A stretch of 27,887 nucleotides of DNA from Pauljensenia sp902373545 (GCF_041432775.1 NZ_JAPWAG010000030.1:1-27887), one strand, 5' to 3'; counted from the stretch's first letter, positions 1 to 10,170 are shown. Notes: generated from the sequence alone by a model not told the origin. A program made the numbers and translations.

Positions 1-106
1 CCACTTGCCCACAGTGCAGTCCACCTCGGCTACAACAGCCCATTTTCACCAGTTCTCACCGAAGTGGACGACGGTTTGAGCACCAACCCGAAGTTGTGTC
101 CTTCGT

Positions 107-123
107 AGTGGTGTAACACCACT
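107..123. promoter_or_regulatory. 17-bp palindrome, GntR/DasR-like operator candidate
   Basis: AGTGGTGT-A-ACACCACT is a perfect 8-bp inverted repeat around one central base. The outer arms AGTGGT/ACCACT match the arms of the DasR/NagR-type operator (AGTGGTCTAGACCACT), which belongs to the HutC branch of GntR repressors; the centre differs and is one base longer. It probably belongs to a gene left of the window. It could also simply be a small hairpin. Confidence 0.35.
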
Positions 124-234
124 CAGCTACAAGAATAAGTGCGGTGCTGGCCACGCATCACGCTACGAATCGCCGTAGCTAGCACCTCCCAGCGTCACGC
201 AGGCACCGAGCTAGTCGCGAGCAAGCAAGCACGA

Positions 235-313
235 CACCCGTTACGGGGCTCGACACCCGATCAGGAGCAACGCACCCGATCAGAAAAGGTGCAATGCCTG
301 CAGATCGGGTGCA
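235..313. repeat. Short repeat array, 19-bp period with inverted copies
   Basis: CACCCG occurs at 235, 254 and 273, exactly 19 bases apart; the last two copies share the 11-mer CACCCGATCAG. Inverted arms follow: GGTGCA at 288 and 308. GCACCCGATC (272-281) and GATCGGGTGC (303-312) form a perfect 10-bp inverted repeat with a 21-base spacer. No coding explanation fits because a 19-base period shifts the reading frame at each copy. The design resembles the array at 21447-21606. Confidence 0.6.
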
Positions 314-510
314 GCGCCCCAAACAACAACCACAAACGCGGAAGCGGGCAGTGAACGCAGGCACGACAAGACCACCCCAGGCCCGCCGCAGCCACATCAC
401 AACAACACGCCCAGAAGCGGCCTGAACACCACTCCACAAAACCCAGGACTTCACACCTGGGCCCGACAGGTGGTCGCACTAACCCTTTCATGCGCAGCTG
501 GACCCGACAC

Positions 511-542
511 GTGGAGCATGGGCACCCCCGCCCACGCTCCAC
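511..542. other. Strong hairpin of unknown role
   Basis: GTGGAGC-A-TGGGC (511-523) pairs with GCCCA-C-GCTCCAC (530-542): 12 of 13 pairs with one A/C mismatch and a six-base loop ACCCCC. There is no T-run on either side. It may be a terminator for a transcript entering from the left, or a second backstop for the minus-strand operon that ends at 801. Confidence 0.4.
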
Positions 543-615
543 CCATAGGGTTAACGTGCGCATCCAAGGGCCCAGGTATCCACCCATCGGGCCGAACATG
601 CCATCCAACAGCGGG
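540..615. repeat. Loose 20-21-bp periodic repeat
   Basis: A CAYCCA...GGG motif recurs at 540, 561, 581 and 602, spaced 21, 20 and 21 bases (about two helical turns). The copies are short and degenerate, so this is weaker than the other two arrays. Confidence 0.3.
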
Positions 616-746
616 ACGCGCCCGGGTACCACAACATGTCCTCCAGCCCCACATCGGCACCGTGGTCCACCGGGCGCGCCACTCCCCGAACCACGCGGCC
701 CACGCCGCAGCCGCCCACACCCCTCCGCGAGCTGCGCACATACAGC

Positions 747-791
747 GAGGCCGGGGCCAGCCGCGCAGACAAGCGCGCCGACCCCGGCCTC
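747..791 (-). terminator. Terminator of the menJ-like/nuo/polyprenyl synthase operon
   Basis: GAGGCCGGGG (747-756) pairs perfectly with CCCCGGCCTC (782-791). Inside it CGCGC (762-766) pairs with GCGCG (773-777) around the loop agacaa. It starts 10 bases past the stop codon of the last operon gene on the minus strand. There is no T-run, as is common for actinobacterial terminators. Confidence 0.75.
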
Positions 792-800
792 GTGAAGGAT

Positions 801-1814
801 TCAGACCAGGCGATCGACCATCAGGTTGGCGAACGCCTCGAGCGCGGTCTTCGGCTCGCCCTTGGGCAGCGCGGACAGAGCCGCAACCGCGTCGCGCGCC
901 CAGGTACGCGCAAGCTCGCGCGTCTCCTCGAGCACGTCGTGGGCGCGCAGGCGCTCCACGACCGAGGCCAAGGCCTCGTCGGAGGACAGGTCGCCGGTCA
1001 GGTCTCGCAGGATCTGAGCCCCGGCCTCGTCGATCATGCCGGCGGCTTCGCGGCGGCGCAGCAGGAGCACGGGCAGGGTATCGACGCCCTCACGCAGGTC
1101 GGTGCCGGGGGTCTTACCCGACTGCTCGCCCGACGAGGCCAGGTCCAGCACGTCGTCGGCGATCTGGAAGGCCACGCCCACCTTCTCGCCGAACTCGGAC
1201 ACGACGTCGGCGACCAGCTGGCCCGCGCCGGACAGGAGCGCGCCGAAAGAGGCGGCCGTGGAAACCAGCGAACCGGTCTTGTCGGCCAGGACCTGCAGGT
1301 AGAAGTCAACGCGATCGGTGCCGGACGTCGGCCCGAAAGTCTCGTTGAGCTGCCCCTCGCACAGGCGCTCAAACGTGCGGGCGTGGTGGGCGACAATCTC
1401 GGGGCCCAGCGAGGCAACCAGCAGCGACGCGCGGGCGAACAGGATGTCGCCGGCGAGGATCGCGCGGTTGTTACCCCACAAGTGCTGTGCCGAGGGCACA
1501 CCGCGACGCGTCGGCGCGGAGTCCATGACGTCGTCGTGGTAGAGGGACGCCAGGTGCGTCAGCTCGACGGCGGCGGCAGCCGTGATGACCGGGTCGCCCA
1601 GCGCGCGCTCGGGATCACCAAGCTGGGCGCACACGAGGGTCAGCAGCGGACGCATCCGCTTGCCGCCGGCGACGGCCAGGTGACGCGTCAGCTCGTCCGT
1701 CAGGTCACGCGAGGATGAGACGGCGTCGAGCAAACGACGCTCGACGACCTCGAGCCCCGGGGTGATACGGGACTCGAGGTCGGGAACATGAAGATCGGGT
1801 GTTTGAGCGCTCAC
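801..1814 (-). CDS. Polyprenyl diphosphate synthase (menaquinone tail)
   Basis: 337 residues, the usual length for trans-polyprenyl diphosphate synthases of the GGPP/hepta-/octaprenyl family. These extend an allylic diphosphate with isopentenyl diphosphate units. Both aspartate-rich Mg-binding motifs are intact: HDDVMD at residues 93-98 and DDVLD at 220-224; GGKRMRP near residue 50 is the other diphosphate-binding signature. The start is GTG at 1814, overlapping the nuoN stop as GTGA, so translation is probably coupled. It is the last gene of the complex I operon and is followed by a strong hairpin. The menaquinone genes nearby suggest that it makes the quinone side chain (hepT/ispB/GrcC1-like role). 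Exact chain length cannot be read from sequence, and a carotenoid or undecaprenyl-related role is less likely but not excluded. Confidence 0.92.
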   Translation of the reverse strand: MSAQTPDLHVPDLESRITPGLEVVERRLLDAVSSSRDLTDELTRHLAVAGGKRMRPLLTLVCAQLGDPERALGDPVITAAAAVELTHLASLYHDDVMDSAPTRRGVPSAQHLWGNNRAILAGDILFARASLLVASLGPEIVAHHARTFERLCEGQLNETFGPTSGTDRVDFYLQVLADKTGSLVSTAASFGALLSGAGQLVADVVSEFGEKVGVAFQIADDVLDLASSGEQSGKTPGTDLREGVDTLPVLLLRRREAAGMIDEAGAQILRDLTGDLSSDEALASVVERLRAHDVLEETRELARTWARDAVAALSALPKGEPKTALEAFANLMVDRLV

Positions 1815-3379
1815 GGAATCAGTATGACGATCTTTTCAAGCACGCTCAACACGGGACCCGGGAACACGCCAAGGGCGATGGTCCCCGCCGCGCACACGAC
1901 GATGGCCAGAGCCGACAGGCCCTCCGACTTCACCACGACAGCATCCTCACCGGGTTCGGTGAAGAACATGACGCGCACGAGGCGGAAGTAGTAGAACGCC
2001 GTAATCGCCGAGGCCACCAGGCCAACGATCGCAAGCCAGCCGACGCCGCCCTTGATCGCATCCGAGAAAACGACGAACTTCCCGATGAAACCGCCGGTCA
2101 GCGGGATACCCGCGAACGACAGCAGGAACACCAGCATGGAGCCCGCGATCCACGGGTTGGTGCGGCCGATGCCCGCCCACTTGGACAGGCTCGGGGCCTC
2201 GCCCAGCACGTTGCCCTCAGCGTCACGGCCGCGCACGAGCGCAACCACGCCGAAGGCGCCGACCGTGGCCAGGCCGTAACCCAGCGTGTAGAACAACACA
2301 TGGCCCGTGCCGCCCTTCTGGAGAGCGAGGATGCCCATGAGGATGAAGCCCGCGTGCGCGATCGAGGAGTATGCCAGCATGCGCTTGACGTTGTCCTGCA
2401 CGAGGCCCGCGAAGGTACCGACGAGGATCGTCAGCACGGCGACGCCGGCGAAGATGTACAGGAGATCCCACTGCATGTACGCGGCGACGGCCGTGTAGAA
2501 GCGGATCATCGCACCGAAGGCTGCGACCTTGACGGCGGCGGCCATGAAGCCGGTCACCGGGGTCGGGGCGCCCGTGTAGACGTCGGGGGTCCACGCGTGG
2601 AAGGGCGCGGCGCCCACCTTGAACAGGAGGCCCACCATGACGCAGAAGACGCCAATGAGGACCATCCAGTCCATGTTGGTGCCACGCGCGATCGCGGCGC
2701 CCACTGCGGAGATGCGCAGCGAGTTGGCGAAGCCGAAGAGGAACGCCGAACCCATCAGCATGAAGCCCGAGGAGAAGGCGCCGAGCACGAAGTACTTAAG
2801 CGCGGACTCGTAGGACAGCTGACGGCGGTGACGCGCGGTCGCGGCCATGATGTACAGCGGCAGCGACATGACCTCGAGGGCCACGAAGAGGGTCACGAAG
2901 TTATCCGCGGCCGGGAAGATCATCATGCCGCCCAGCGAGAACAGGGTCAGCGGGAACATCTCGGAGCGCTGGTAGCCCTTGCGATCCGTGAGCTCCTCGG
3001 CAGCCGAGTCGGGGCGGTCGGAGGGCTGGCCCGCGAACGCGCCGTCGCCGACGGACGTGCGGTCGGCCATGACCAAGACGGCCATGAATCCGATGATCAT
3101 GAGGACCGACTGAGCGGCGATCGTCAGCGGGTCCTCGATGTATTCGCCGAGCGAGGCCGGGGCCTCGAGCACGGGCACCCACCGCAGGCCGAGCACGGCG
3201 GCCGCTCCGGACGTCGCCAGGATCGACAGGCCGATCACCATGGGACGGCGAGCCTTGGCGGGGGCGAAGGCCTCGACGAGGATGCCGAGGACCGCGCCGC
3301 CGAGCACGATGAGGATGGGCGCGAGGCTCATCCACTGAACCTCGGGGGCCTGGAAGTTAGCCATGGGTAGGACGTTCAC
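1811..3379 (-). CDS. nuoN: NADH-quinone oxidoreductase subunit N
   Basis: 522 residues, polytopic membrane protein of the antiporter-like (Mrp) family that forms one proton channel of complex I. Typical signatures are FVALEVMSLPLYIM, which carries the conserved channel glutamate in a helix, and a lysine-bearing stretch KVGAAPFHAWTPDVYTG. The best start is GTG at 3379: it overlaps the nuoM stop (GTGA) and has AAGGGAG six bases upstream. ATG at 3364 is a possible alternative five codons in. Residues about 80-110 form a soluble loop longer than in E. coli NuoN. It sits between nuoM and the polyprenyl synthase. Confidence 0.96.
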   Translation of the reverse strand: MNVLPMANFQAPEVQWMSLAPILIVLGGAVLGILVEAFAPAKARRPMVIGLSILATSGAAAVLGLRWVPVLEAPASLGEYIEDPLTIAAQSVLMIIGFMAVLVMADRTSVGDGAFAGQPSDRPDSAAEELTDRKGYQRSEMFPLTLFSLGGMMIFPAADNFVTLFVALEVMSLPLYIMAATARHRRQLSYESALKYFVLGAFSSGFMLMGSAFLFGFANSLRISAVGAAIARGTNMDWMVLIGVFCVMVGLLFKVGAAPFHAWTPDVYTGAPTPVTGFMAAAVKVAAFGAMIRFYTAVAAYMQWDLLYIFAGVAVLTILVGTFAGLVQDNVKRMLAYSSIAHAGFILMGILALQKGGTGHVLFYTLGYGLATVGAFGVVALVRGRDAEGNVLGEAPSLSKWAGIGRTNPWIAGSMLVFLLSFAGIPLTGGFIGKFVVFSDAIKGGVGWLAIVGLVASAITAFYYFRLVRVMFFTEPGEDAVVVKSEGLSALAIVVCAAGTIALGVFPGPVLSVLEKIVILIP

Positions 3380-4929
3380 TGTGCGCTCCCTTCAGCGGTG
3401 GCGCCGACCTGGGAGTGAGTCAGGCCGAGGTCTTGAGCAACCGGGGTCAGGGCGCTCACGAGGGGCGCCGACCAGATACCAAGGACGAGCATCGCGACCA
3501 CGAGGGGCGTCATGACGCAGCGTTCTCGCGCCCCGAGGTCAGCCAGGTCTTCCTTGCCCTTGCCCGGCGCGCCCGTGAAGACGCGCTGGTAGGGCATGAG
3601 CACGTAGAGGGCGGCGATAACGACGCCGAGCACCGCGAAGAGCGCCAGCGGACCGGAGACCGTCCAGGTGCCCATGAGCACCAGGTACTCGGGGACGAAG
3701 CCGGACAGGCCGGGCAGGGCGATCGAGGCGAGGCCCGACATGAGCCACAGGCCCGCCAGGACCGGGGTCACGCGCTGCATGCCGACGTACTCGCGCATGT
3801 CCTGGGTGCCGCCGCGGGCGCTCAGCCAGCCCGACAGCAGGAACATCGCGGCGATGGAGACGCCGTGGGCGACCATGTAGAACATGGCGCCGACCAGCGC
3901 GATCTGCGATCCGATGAAGATGCCCAGGACCATGAAGCCGAAGTGCGACACGGAGGTGTAGGACACGAGGCGCATGATGTCGTTCTGGCCGTTGGCGGAC
4001 AGGCCGCCCCACAGGATGGAGATGACGGCGAGGACGCACATGACCCACTTCGCGGAGGAAGCCGCGCCGGGCGTGAGCTGCAGGCACATCGTGATCATGC
4101 CGAAGGTGCCGATCTTGTCCAGCACGCCGACCAGCAGCACGGAGGTGCCGGGGCGAGCGGTGGCGGCCGTGTCGGGCAGCCACGTGTGGACGGGGACCAT
4201 GGGGGCCTTGATCGCGAAGGCGACGATGAAGGTCACGAAGACGACCATCTGGACGGGCACTGCCAGGTTCGGCAGCATCGCGGCCAGCATGTCCATGCGG
4301 AAGAAGGCCGTCATGTCGGTCTGCGCGGCCGAGCCGAGCGCCCAGATGTAGATGACGCCACCGAGCATCACGAGGCCGCCGAACAGCGAGTACAACAGGA
4401 ACTTCATCGCGGCCTTGTGACGCGCTTCCTCATCGCCGACGCCGTAGCGCCCGATCATGAAGTACAGCGGGATCAGCATGGCCTCGAAGGCGACGTAGAA
4501 GACCGCCAGGTCGAAGGCCGCGAAGATCAGGACCATGAAGGCCTCGAGCGCGAGCACCAGCGCGGGGTACGCGCCGCGGTCCTCGTTCTCGTCCCAGCCT
4601 GCGACGAGCACGATCGGCACGAGCGCGAGGGCCAGGAGGATCATGACGAGGCCGAGGGCGGTCACGGCGACCGACCAGGTGACGCCGATCTGGGGGATCC
4701 AGGTGCGGGACTCGTAGAGCTGGTACGAGGCCGGGGCGGCCCAGTCGAAGCGGGTGGCCGCCGCGTAGATGCCGATGGCCAGCTCGACCAGGGCGACCGC
4801 CAGGGCGATCAGGCGCCCGGCGGAGCGGCGCAGGGCCGGGACGAAGCCGAGGAGGGCCGCGCCCGCGGCCGGCAGGGCCACGAGGACGGTCAGCCACGGG
4901 AAGTTAGTAACAACCATTGCACTTTCCAT
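3376..4929 (-). CDS. nuoM: NADH-quinone oxidoreductase subunit M
   Basis: 517 residues with about 14 predicted membrane helices; antiporter-like proton-pumping subunit in the membrane arm of complex I. The channel glutamate lies in YVAFEAMLIPLYFMIGRYG and the channel lysine in FAIKAPMVPVHTWLPDTA, both classic NuoM motifs. Two starts are possible: ATG at 4929, preceded by AAGGGG, and ATG at 4917, preceded by GGAAAG. The second removes only MESA. The gene starts 13 bases after nuoL ends and its TGA overlaps the GTG of nuoN. Nothing looks degraded. Confidence 0.96.
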   Translation of the reverse strand: MESAMVVTNFPWLTVLVALPAAGAALLGFVPALRRSAGRLIALAVALVELAIGIYAAATRFDWAAPASYQLYESRTWIPQIGVTWSVAVTALGLVMILLALALVPIVLVAGWDENEDRGAYPALVLALEAFMVLIFAAFDLAVFYVAFEAMLIPLYFMIGRYGVGDEEARHKAAMKFLLYSLFGGLVMLGGVIYIWALGSAAQTDMTAFFRMDMLAAMLPNLAVPVQMVVFVTFIVAFAIKAPMVPVHTWLPDTAATARPGTSVLLVGVLDKIGTFGMITMCLQLTPGAASSAKWVMCVLAVISILWGGLSANGQNDIMRLVSYTSVSHFGFMVLGIFIGSQIALVGAMFYMVAHGVSIAAMFLLSGWLSARGGTQDMREYVGMQRVTPVLAGLWLMSGLASIALPGLSGFVPEYLVLMGTWTVSGPLALFAVLGVVIAALYVLMPYQRVFTGAPGKGKEDLADLGARERCVMTPLVVAMLVLGIWSAPLVSALTPVAQDLGLTHSQVGATAEGSAQ

Positions 4930-4942
4930 TGTCGTGTACCCC

Positions 4943-6919
<1,977 letters not shown>

Positions 6920-6934
6920 GAGTTACGTCCTCCC

Positions 6935-7234
6935 TCAGTTCTTCAGCAGGTTGAGATCGTCCATGCTCGTGGTCGAGCGCGAACGATAGATGGACACGAT
7001 GATCGACAGGCCGACGACGACTTCAGCGGCCGCCACGACCATGACGAAGAACGCCATGATCTCTCCGTCGACGTTGGAATTGATGCGCGAGAACGTCACG
7101 AGGACGAGGTTCGCGGCGTTGAGCATCATTTCGACACCCATGAGCGCGATGACCGCGCTGCGGCGCACGAGGACCGTGGTCGCTCCGATGGCGAACAGCA
7201 CACCCGCGAGGATGAGGTACCAGGCGAGGCTCAC
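6935..7234 (-). CDS. nuoK: NADH-quinone oxidoreductase subunit K
   Basis: 99 residues with three membrane helices, the standard NuoK size. The two conserved membrane glutamates of the proton path are present in GVEMMLNAANLVLV and AAAEVVVGL, matching E. coli Glu36 and Glu72. The start is GTG at 7234 and overlaps the nuoJ TGA (GTGA), which favours translational coupling. A 15-base gap leads to nuoL. Confidence 0.96.
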   Translation of the reverse strand: MSLAWYLILAGVLFAIGATTVLVRRSAVIALMGVEMMLNAANLVLVTFSRINSNVDGEIMAFFVMVVAAAEVVVGLSIIVSIYRSRSTTSMDDLNLLKN

Positions 7235-8199
7235 TTGCTCTCCTCCTTCTTCTCAGTGGGGGTGGTGGTGCGCGCCTTGCGGGCCCGAGGCTGGGCCAGT
7301 CCGGTGGGCGCGGCGGCGCCGGGCATCCCGAAGGAGCCGGAGCGTGGAACGTCGGGCGTGCGCCCGATGGTGTAGGGCGACTCGTCGGCCTCGGAGGCAC
7401 CGGCGCGCGCGAGGGCGAGCTGCTCGGAGACCTCGGGGGTGACCTCGCTGATCGTGCGGGCCAGGCCGCGCACGCGCAGCACGCGGGGCACGGACTCCTC
7501 GACGGGGGCCAGGGTCTCGCCCGACAGGGCGGGAACGTCGGCCGCGTTCGACTGGGCGTAGACGCCGGGGGCGGGCAGCTGGCCGATGCGAGCGCCCTTC
7601 TCGGCGAATGCGCGCATCTTGGTGCGGGCCGTCTGCTCCTGGTTAACCTTCGGGCCGAGGCGGTCGGAGTGGGTCAGCAGCATCGCGCCGACGGCGGCGG
7701 TGATGAGCAGGCCGCCCGCGAGTTCCATACTCAGCCAGTGCTCCTGGAACAGCGTGATTGCCAGGTCGGTGACGGGCTGGTCGGAGTAAGGGTTGACCTC
7801 GCTGGGGGCGTAGGTGGCGGGCACGGACTTCATGATCGCCGTCGTGAGGATGACGATCAGGCCGAGGCCACCCAGGACCGCCGCGACGATCGCGCCGCGG
7901 CGCTGGCGGGCGTAGTCGTCGGAGGTGCCGATGCCGATGAGCATGATGACGAAGAGGAACAGCATCATGATCGCGCCGGTGTACACGACGATCTGCGCGA
8001 CACCCAGGAAGGGCGCGTTGTTCGCGATGTACAGGACTGCCAGGCCGAGCATGACGCCGACCATGCAGATGACCGAGTGCGCGGCCTTCTTGAAGAAGAG
8101 GACACCCAGGGCGCAGCCGACCATGAAGATAGCCGTGCATACGAAGAGGATGATCTCTCCCGTTGACCCCATCATGGGCCAACCGTTGGACAGGTTCAT
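7231..8199 (-). CDS. nuoJ: NADH-quinone oxidoreductase subunit J with long tail
   Basis: 322 residues from ATG 8199, whose start overlaps the nuoI stop as TGATG. The frame stays open far upstream, but that part is antisense-like shadow of nuoI. Residues 1-184 are a normal NuoJ: five membrane helices and the conserved VVYTGAIMMLFLFVIMLIG helix with the tyrosine/pi-bulge region involved in coupling. Residues 185-322 form a hydrophilic tail rich in Ala, Pro, Glu, Arg and Ser, ending in a Lys/Glu-rich stretch. E. coli NuoJ has 184 residues, so the tail is almost a domain's length. Actinobacterial NuoJ proteins are generally longer than that of E. coli, but I recognise no fold in this one. Confidence 0.95.
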   Translation of the reverse strand: MNLSNGWPMMGSTGEIILFVCTAIFMVGCALGVLFFKKAAHSVICMVGVMLGLAVLYIANNAPFLGVAQIVVYTGAIMMLFLFVIMLIGIGTSDDYARQRRGAIVAAVLGGLGLIVILTTAIMKSVPATYAPSEVNPYSDQPVTDLAITLFQEHWLSMELAGGLLITAAVGAMLLTHSDRLGPKVNQEQTARTKMRAFAEKGARIGQLPAPGVYAQSNAADVPALSGETLAPVEESVPRVLRVRGLARTISEVTPEVSEQLALARAGASEADESPYTIGRTPDVPRSGSFGMPGAAAPTGLAQPRARKARTTTPTEKKEESK

Positions 8200-8849
8200 C
8201 AGTGTGCCTCCTCGGAGACTCGTACCGTCTTGAGGGACGGGTCGTCGGGGCGGCGGCTCGCCACCCAGTCGACCTGGGCGGCGGTGGGGCCGGTGACGTC
8301 CCCGCGGTAGTAGTCGATGTCGTTCTTGCCCTCGACCATGGGGTGGGGCGTTGCGAGCATGCCGTCGGAGAGGGGGACCAGCAGGTCTCCCTTCTCGTAG
8401 ATGTCGTCCTCGCGGGTGTACTTGGCGATTTCGAAGTCGTTCGTCATCGTCAGGGCGCGCGTGGGGCACGCCTCGATGCACATGCCGCAGAAGATGCAGC
8501 GCAGGTAGTTGACCTGGTAGACGCGCCCGTAGCGTTCGCCCGCCGAGTACTGCTCGTCGGGGGTGTTGGACGCGGCCTCGACGAAGATCGCGTCCGCGGG
8601 GCACGCCCAGGCGCACAGCTCGCAGCCGACGCACTTTTCCAGGCCGTCGTCGTAGCGGTTGAGCTGGTGGCGTCCGTGGAACCGGGGCATGACGCGCGCT
8701 GGTTCGCGCGGGTACTGCTCGGTGACGGTGGGCCGGAAGAAGGAAGCCATGGTGACTCCGTAGCCGGCCATGGGTGCGACGAACTGGGCGAACGCACCCT
8801 TGGGGTCATGCTCGAAGAGCATTTCCTCGTCGGTGGTCTTCTCACTCAT
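8199..8849 (-). CDS. nuoI: NADH-quinone oxidoreductase subunit I (2x[4Fe-4S])
   Basis: 216 residues. This ferredoxin-like subunit carries clusters N6a and N6b, which pass electrons from NuoG towards NuoB. Both CxxCxxCxxxCP motifs are intact: Cys73/76/79/83 (CVGCELCAWACP) and Cys118/121/124/128 (CIFCGMCIEACP). I chose ATG 8849 because GGAGG lies six bases upstream and the start overlaps the end of nuoH by eight bases. The longer open frame upstream to 9005 runs inside nuoH. The N-terminal 35 residues include the amphipathic segment that anchors NuoI to the membrane arm. Confidence 0.96.
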   Translation of the reverse strand: MSEKTTDEEMLFEHDPKGAFAQFVAPMAGYGVTMASFFRPTVTEQYPREPARVMPRFHGRHQLNRYDDGLEKCVGCELCAWACPADAIFVEAASNTPDEQYSAGERYGRVYQVNYLRCIFCGMCIEACPTRALTMTNDFEIAKYTREDDIYEKGDLLVPLSDGMLATPHPMVEGKNDIDYYRGDVTGPTAAQVDWVASRRPDDPSLKTVRVSEEAH

Positions 8850-10170
8850 CGGTGGCCTCCTTCGGGCTCTCAAGTGCCGAGGCCGTGGCCAGTGTGCCCT
8901 CAATGGTGGCGGTGGCGCGCGGGCTGGCGACGGGTGTTTGTCCGGGCAGCGGCGGGACGGGGAAGCCGTCTTCGAAGCCGGTGTATTCACGTTCGGAGGC
9001 GGCAACCGGCTCGGGTTCGGGCTTGTCGGTCAGCCAGATGATCACCAGGGCGATCAGGAACAGGCCGCCGACGCCTCCGAAGAGAACGTGGTTGGGAAGC
9101 TGAACGAACTGGGTGATGCCGCGCACCAGGGCGACGAGGACGAGCCAGCCGAGCGCGATGGGCATGAGGCGCTTCCAACCGAGGTTCATGAACTGGTCGT
9201 AGCGGAAGCGCAGCAGCGTGGCGCGCGTCCAGATCATCAGGAACATGAAGAACCAGATCTTCAGGAAGAACCACAGCAGGCCCCACCAGCCGGAGTTGAG
9301 GAACTCGACGTGGGAGAGCGGCCACGGGGCGTGCCAGCCGCCGAAGAACATCGTGGTGGCCACGGCCGAGACGTTGAGCATGTTGACGTACTCGGACAGG
9401 TAGTACCAGCCGAACTTCATCGACGAGTACTCGGTCATGTGGCCGGCGACGATCTCGCCTTCGGCCTCGGGGAGGTCGAAGGGAAGACGGTTGACTTCAC
9501 CGACGGCGCTGATGCAGTAGATGACGAACGCCGGGAACAGCGTGAATGCCCACCAGAACTGCCCCTGGGCTGCGACGATCTGCGAGGTGGACATGGAGCC
9601 CGACATGAGGAACACGCTCACGAGGGACAGGCCCATGGCCAGTTCGTAGGAGATGACCTGCGCGGAGGAACGCACGGCGCCGTACAGCGGCAGGGTCGAG
9701 CGAGTCGACCAGCCACCCAGGACGATGCCGTACAGACCCAGCGACGCGATCGCGAGGATGTACAGGGAGGCGACGGGCATGTCGGCCAGCTGCATCGGCG
9801 TGGAGATGTTGCCAATCTTCACGTTCGGACCCATGGGGATGACCGCGTAGACGCTAAACGCTGCGAACGCTGCGATCGCGGGGGCCAGGAAGTACAGGAA
9901 CCTCTCGGCCCGGCGGGTCCACATGTCCTCCTTGAAGAGGAGCTTGCCGGCGTCGGCGAACGCCTGGAACAGGCCGAGGGGGCCGGCGACGTTCGGGCCG
10001 GGACGCGTCTGCATGCGGCCCAGGCCTCGGCGCTCGACCCACAGGGCCAGGAGCACGTTGGCGATCAGGAAGACGATGATGAACACGGCCTTGATGAGGC
10101 TGAGCCACCAGGTTTCCTGGCTGAAGTCCGCGGCGGTGTACTCCGGGACTGCGAAGGGAGCGAGTGTCAT
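8842..10170 (-). CDS. nuoH: NADH-quinone oxidoreductase subunit H
   Basis: 442 residues from ATG 10170, which overlaps the nuoG stop (ATGA). NuoH forms the quinone-binding chamber at the joint of the two arms of complex I. It has about eight helices; typical motifs are RRGLGRMQTRPGPNVAGPLG near the first loop and EVNRLPFDLPEAEGEIVAGH in the central acidic loop. The core ends near residue 381. Residues 382-442 (about 61) are a charged Pro/Glu/Ala tail on the cytoplasmic side, absent from E. coli NuoH (325 residues). The open frame upstream of 10170 is shadow within nuoG. Confidence 0.96.
   Translation of the reverse strand: MTLAPFAVPEYTAADFSQETWWLSLIKAVFIIVFLIANVLLALWVERRGLGRMQTRPGPNVAGPLGLFQAFADAGKLLFKEDMWTRRAERFLYFLAPAIAAFAAFSVYAVIPMGPNVKIGNISTPMQLADMPVASLYILAIASLGLYGIVLGGWSTRSTLPLYGAVRSSAQVISYELAMGLSLVSVFLMSGSMSTSQIVAAQGQFWWAFTLFPAFVIYCISAVGEVNRLPFDLPEAEGEIVAGHMTEYSSMKFGWYYLSEYVNMLNVSAVATTMFFGGWHAPWPLSHVEFLNSGWWGLLWFFLKIWFFMFLMIWTRATLLRFRYDQFMNLGWKRLMPIALGWLVLVALVRGITQFVQLPNHVLFGGVGGLFLIALVIIWLTDKPEPEPVAASEREYTGFEDGFPVPPLPGQTPVASPRATATIEGTLATASALESPKEATDE

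Larger units (their letters stand above)
1..746. other. Non-coding region with repeats and hairpins
   Basis: I see no convincing gene here. The open frames are short or are extensions of frames antisense to the polyprenyl synthase gene, and none has a recognisable domain. The + strand is rich in A and C and poor in G over about 315-440, unlike coding DNA in the rest of the window. The stretch holds a 17-bp palindrome (107-123), a 19-bp repeat array (235-313), two mutually exclusive 6-bp stems (442-447/456-461 and 454-459/467-472), a strong hairpin (511-542) and a loose 20-21-bp periodic repeat (540-615). A gene lying to the left of the window could be regulated from here. Confidence 0.6.

Noticed and set aside
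442..472. Two mutually exclusive stems (CCCAGG/CCTGGG and CACCTG/CAGGTG) resembling an attenuator switch
   Set aside because: Only six pairs each, and no downstream gene on the same strand that they could control.
1..800. tRNA or rRNA gene
   Set aside because: I found no cloverleaf arms, T-loop consensus or rRNA-like stretch.
470..1348. + strand frame of 292 codons running from the non-coding region into the polyprenyl synthase
   Set aside because: Arg/Pro-rich, no ribosome site, and its second half is antisense to a clear gene.
1799..3370. Long + strand open frame of 523 codons, and similar long + strand frames opposite nuoM, nuoL, nuoH, nuoG, nuoF and nuoD
   Set aside because: They are antisense shadows caused by high-GC codon bias in the real minus-strand genes; the products are His/Glu/Arg/Gly-rich with no domain.
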